A DNA stretch of 64,000 nucleotides, from NCBI RefSeq assembly GCF_013449725.1, contig NZ_JACCFF010000001.1, positions 1,798,001 to 1,862,000 of the forward strand. The letters are read 5' to 3'. This DNA comes from Mycobacteroides sp. LB1. Lineage in GTDB: Bacteria > Actinomycetota > Actinomycetes > Mycobacteriales > Mycobacteriaceae. The notes under the pieces are model-generated. The model ran no database searches. It was given only the letters and a program-made list of their open reading frames with translations, and was not told where the DNA came from. The translations under genes and the position numbers were made by a program. This document shows, in pieces, positions 61,300 through 64,000 of the stretch; the first letter of the stretch is position 1, and each line of letters opens with the position of its first letter.

Positions 61300-61850
61300 T
61301 GGATAACCCTCAGATCCGTCACCAGTAGCTGATCGCCCACCTTGGACACCGCAAGTCGCAGGTACCACGGATTGACCTTCGCGGGCGCGTTGGCGGCTCG
61401 TGTCACCGAGGTCGCCACCACCATCACGCGGTCAGTCCGCTCCGCCGACGGCAGGCCGACATCCGCATCGTCATGAGGTCCCGCTCTTTCAATGGCTACG
61501 GAGTCGATCTCGCCCACGGCATCGGTGTCGAGGGTCCGGGCCAGCTGCACGAATCCGGCGATGGTCGCCCCCAGCTCATCGCTGAGCCTCCCGGCGGCAC
61601 CGTCCTGTAATGCCTGCACGCTAGGCCCGACATTGCCCTTGTTCATGTTGATCAACGCGTTTACCCAGCTCACAGCGGTGCCGAGAACACGCGAATCGTA
61701 GCGGTCACTGGTCACCTGGCCGCGGTGCCCGGTGCTGACGAGTATCGAAAACACCAGCGCGACAACCGCGATCACTCCGAGAACAGCGGACAGCATGCCG
61801 TACCGGGACAAGACTGCTCCGTCTTCCTGCGCCGGGTCGTCTTTGCTCAC
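61296..61850 (-). CDS. Membrane-anchored protein, Rv0199-like (Mce-associated-like)
   Basis: 184 residues from GTG 61850 with a GTGAGG run upstream; an ATG at 61880 would add ten basic residues. One helix (about 17-40, LSAVLGVIAVVALVFSILVS) and an extracytoplasmic domain (VTSDRYDSRVLGTAVSWVNALINMNKGNV...). Paired in M. tuberculosis as Rv0199-Rv0200; divergent from zmp1. Both domains recall Mce-associated membrane proteins, so they may stabilise a transporter or envelope complex; not established. Confidence 0.7.
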   Translation of the reverse strand: MSKDDPAQEDGAVLSRYGMLSAVLGVIAVVALVFSILVSTGHRGQVTSDRYDSRVLGTAVSWVNALINMNKGNVGPSVQALQDGAAGRLSDELGATIAGFVQLARTLDTDAVGEIDSVAIERAGPHDDADVGLPSAERTDRVMVVATSVTRAANAPAKVNPWYLRLAVSKVGDQLLVTDLRVIQ

Positions 61851-61886
61851 GGGCCTCACCCTAGCGACCCATGTCACCATGGACGG

Positions 61887-63902
61887 GTGACCACCGAAAC
61901 CACCAGCTCCCCCGACGCTCTTCGCGCAAGCGGCTCATCGGCGAAGTCCGGTATCGACCTGAGCCATCGCGACGAATCGATCCGCCCGCAGGATGACCTG
62001 TTCGGCCACGTCAACGGGCACTGGCTCGCCGAATACGCCATTCCTGCCGACCGTGCCGTCGATGGCGCGTTCCGGACTCTGTTCGACCGTGCCGAGGAGC
62101 AGGTTCGCGGGATCATCACCGAGGCGGCCAACTCTGGTGCACCGGAAGGCACCGAGCCTCAGAAGATCGGCGATCTGTTCGCCAGCTTCATGGACACCGA
62201 AGCCGTGGGGGAAATCGGCCTGGCGCCGCTCCACGAGGAGCTGGACCGGATCGTCTCGGCCCCGAATGCCACCGCGCTGGCCGCCGTCATGGGTGCGCTT
62301 CAGCGGGCCGGGGTCGGCAGCGGCGTGGGCTGCTACGTGGACACCGACGCCAAGAATTCCGCGCGCTACCTACTGCACATCAGCCAGTCCGGCCTCGGAC
62401 TGCCCGACGAGTCGTACTACCGCGAGGACCAGCACGCGGCGACACGCGATAACTACCGCGCCCATATCGCCGCCATGCTCGCGCTGGTCAACGGCGATGA
62501 TGACCACGATGCCGCCGCCGCAACGATTCTCGAACTGGAAACCAAGATCGCGGCAGCACATTGGGATGTGGTCAAGCGGCGGGACGCCGAGCTGAGCTAC
62601 AACCTGCTGCGCTTCACCGATCTGGAGCACACCGCACCTGGGTTTGATTGGAGTGGCTGGATTTCCGGACTGGGCGCCACCACGGGCCAGGTCAACGAAT
62701 TGGTGGTACGGCAGCCCGACTATCTCACCACCTTCGCGGAGCTCTGGGCTTCGGAGCCGTTGAATGACTGGAAGCAGTGGGCCGGCTGGCGGCTGGTTTG
62801 TGCCCGCGCGCCGTATCTCACCGAGCCGCTGGTGGCCGAGAATTTCGATTTCTATGGGCGCGCACTGTCGGGTACCGAGCAGATCCGCGACCGCTGGAAG
62901 CGCGGTGTCGCGGTGGTCGAGTCACTACTCGGCGAAGCTGTCGGACAGCTCTACGTCGAGCGCCACTTCCCGCCGAATGCGAAGGCGCGCATGGAGGTAC
63001 TCGTCGATAATTTGCGTGAGGCGTATCGCGCCAGCATCACCGAACTGGAATGGATGACTCCGGAGACCCGCACAAAGGCCCTGCAGAAACTCGACAAGTT
63101 CACTCCGAAGATCGGCTACCCGGCCACCTGGCGTGACTACTCGACGATCGCCATCCGCCGCGATGATCTACTGGGGAATGTCCGGCGCGCCACGGCCGCC
63201 GAATGCGACCGCGGCCTTGCCAAGCTGGCCGGCCCGGTCGATCGCGACGAGTGGTTCATGACCCCGCAGACGGTGAACGCGTACTACAACCCGGGCATGA
63301 ACGAAATCGTTTTCCCCGCAGCCATTTTGCAGCCGCCCTTCTTCGACGCCGACGCCGACGATGCCGCTAACTACGGAGGAATCGGCGCCGTCATCGGTCA
63401 CGAGATCGGCCATGGGTTCGATGATCAGGGCTCCAAATACGACGGTGACGGCAACCTGGTCAACTGGTGGACCGACACCGACCGCGACGAATTCGGGGTG
63501 CGTACGACGGCGCTGATCAAACAATACGACGAGTTCGTGCCGCGCGCGCTGTCCGATCAGCATGTCAACGGCGCGTTCACCGTTGGTGAGAACATCGGCG
63601 ATTTGGGCGGTCTCTCGATCGCTCTGCTCGCCTACGAGATCTCGTTGGGCGGCAAGCCTGCTCCCGTGATCGACAATCTGACGGGTGTGCAACGAGTCTT
63701 CTACGGCTGGGCGCAGGTGTGGCGGACAAAGGCCCGTGAGGCCGAGGCTATCCGGCGTCTTTCGGTAGATCCGCACTCGCCGCCGGAATTCCGGTGCAAT
63801 GGCGTGGTGCGCAATATCGATGCCTTCTACGAGGCCTTCGCGCTCACCACAGAGGACGAGTTGTTCCTGGAAGACGATCAGCGCGTACGCATCTGGAGCT
63901 GA
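61887..63902 (+). CDS. zmp1: Zinc metalloprotease Zmp1 (M13/neprilysin family)
   Basis: 671 residues from GTG 61887 (Rv0198c is 663); the frame is open for 54 more codons upstream but those overlap the divergent gene. Zinc site HEIGH with His505, Glu506, His509, and third ligand Glu568 in VGENIGDLGG. The substrate-binding NAYYNPGMNEIVFPAAILQPPFF is also present. No signal peptide or helix, as in Zmp1, which is nevertheless reported in the envelope/secreted. Zmp1 in M. tuberculosis modulates phagosome maturation and inflammasome activation; by family only. A perfect hairpin follows. Confidence 0.95.
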   Translation: MTTETTSSPDALRASGSSAKSGIDLSHRDESIRPQDDLFGHVNGHWLAEYAIPADRAVDGAFRTLFDRAEEQVRGIITEAANSGAPEGTEPQKIGDLFASFMDTEAVGEIGLAPLHEELDRIVSAPNATALAAVMGALQRAGVGSGVGCYVDTDAKNSARYLLHISQSGLGLPDESYYREDQHAATRDNYRAHIAAMLALVNGDDDHDAAAATILELETKIAAAHWDVVKRRDAELSYNLLRFTDLEHTAPGFDWSGWISGLGATTGQVNELVVRQPDYLTTFAELWASEPLNDWKQWAGWRLVCARAPYLTEPLVAENFDFYGRALSGTEQIRDRWKRGVAVVESLLGEAVGQLYVERHFPPNAKARMEVLVDNLREAYRASITELEWMTPETRTKALQKLDKFTPKIGYPATWRDYSTIAIRRDDLLGNVRRATAAECDRGLAKLAGPVDRDEWFMTPQTVNAYYNPGMNEIVFPAAILQPPFFDADADDAANYGGIGAVIGHEIGHGFDDQGSKYDGDGNLVNWWTDTDRDEFGVRTTALIKQYDEFVPRALSDQHVNGAFTVGENIGDLGGLSIALLAYEISLGGKPAPVIDNLTGVQRVFYGWAQVWRTKAREAEAIRRLSVDPHSPPEFRCNGVVRNIDAFYEAFALTTEDELFLEDDQRVRIWS

Positions 63903-63907
63903 CACCG

Positions 63908-63950
63908 CAACAAGAAAGCCCCCGGTCCGTGGCCGGGGGCTTTCTTGTTG
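63908..63950. terminator. Perfect 18-bp intrinsic terminator after zmp1
   Basis: Arms 63908-63925 and 63933-63950 are exact complements over 18 bases with a 7-nt loop; the GC core (AGCCCCCGG) is flanked by AAGAA and TTCTTG runs, so it can end transcription in both directions. Confidence 0.9.
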
Positions 63951-63960
63951 TCTTCAGATC

Positions 63961-64000
63961 TCAGAAACGCTGCCAGTCGTCGTAACCGTCGTAGTCCTTG
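63961..64000 (-). CDS. 3' end of a gene cut by the window edge
   Basis: On the minus strand the last codons read KDYDGYDDWQRF then TGA at 63963-63961; the gene runs out of the window on the right. Only 12 residues are visible, acidic and aromatic. Convergent with zmp1 and served by the same terminator. No family can be named. Confidence 0.5.
   Translation of the reverse strand, partial: KDYDGYDDWQRF

Noticed and set aside
1-64000. Mobile elements, CRISPR, tRNA or rRNA
   Set aside because: No transposase, integrase, att-like direct repeats, spacer arrays or cloverleaf with CCA end were found on either strand by eye.

Overview
This 64-kb, GC-rich window reads as chromosome of a rapidly growing mycobacterium, most likely the Mycobacteroides abscessus/chelonae group. 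The gene order mixes M. tuberculosis neighbourhoods (Rv0198c-Rv0211 and Rv0223c-Rv0228 equivalents plus aftD) with an Eis2-like acetyltransferase lying about 24 genes from mmpL3, the spacing I recall for M. abscessus eis2 (MAB_4532c) and mmpL3 (MAB_4508). Species assignment is inference from memory of synteny. There is no rRNA, tRNA, IS element, prophage or CRISPR that I can see; this is ordinary core chromosome with tightly packed, often overlapping genes.

Left part (1-15.4 kb): an ECF sigma factor truncated by the window edge, a TfoX-N protein, a Tat-exported sulfatase and a membrane-anchored glycan-binding protein, followed by a cell-envelope block: DUF2613 peptide, arabinosyltransferase AftD, an AT3 acyltransferase (overlapping aftD tail to tail by 130 bp), the DUF3068 protein PgfA (a reported MmpL3 partner), a GT-C-like membrane protein, a GT4 glycosyltransferase and a methyltransferase.

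15.4-25.7 kb: a probable catabolic operon (phosphotransferase-fold protein, lipocalin-like DUF7064/7065 protein, aldehyde dehydrogenase, MFS permease, 3-hydroxyisobutyrate dehydrogenase) behind a perfect 8-3-8 palindrome; then a CtaG-type protein, a small HhH-like protein, an F420-type LLM oxidoreductase and GTP-dependent PEP carboxykinase.

25.8-33.4 kb: a three-gene unit of two dynamin-like GTPase-fold proteins with degenerate Walker A motifs and a DUF6802 protein with calcium-type loops, divergent from trmB-NYN-mmpL3.

33.5-45.6 kb: DUF2339 membrane protein, a TetR regulator and a complete yrbEA-yrbEB-mceABCDEF lipid-import operon, with an upstream ORF, hairpin and palindromes. About 590 bp between the mce leader and the next gene hold promoter-like DNA and a questionable 70-codon ORF.

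45.6-64 kb: AI-2E transporter plus MacRS-like two-component system (with an internally duplicated 18-codon leader), epoxide hydrolase-like enzyme, membrane adenylate cyclase, flippase-like protein, YceI, DUF3054, the haemophore-like protein/MmpL11 pair, an Rv0201c homologue, a CD225 protein, Eis2, a CoA-binding protein, two Rv0199/Rv0200-like membrane proteins, metalloprotease Zmp1 and the 3' end of a further gene.

The unifying theme is envelope lipid and glycan traffic: MmpL3 + PgfA (TMM export), MmpL11 (lipid export/haem), Mce (lipid import), AftD and associated glycan enzymes. No dramatic new system is evident; the best leads are the leader/overlap architectures, the orphan palindromes, and the degenerate GTPase-fold pair.
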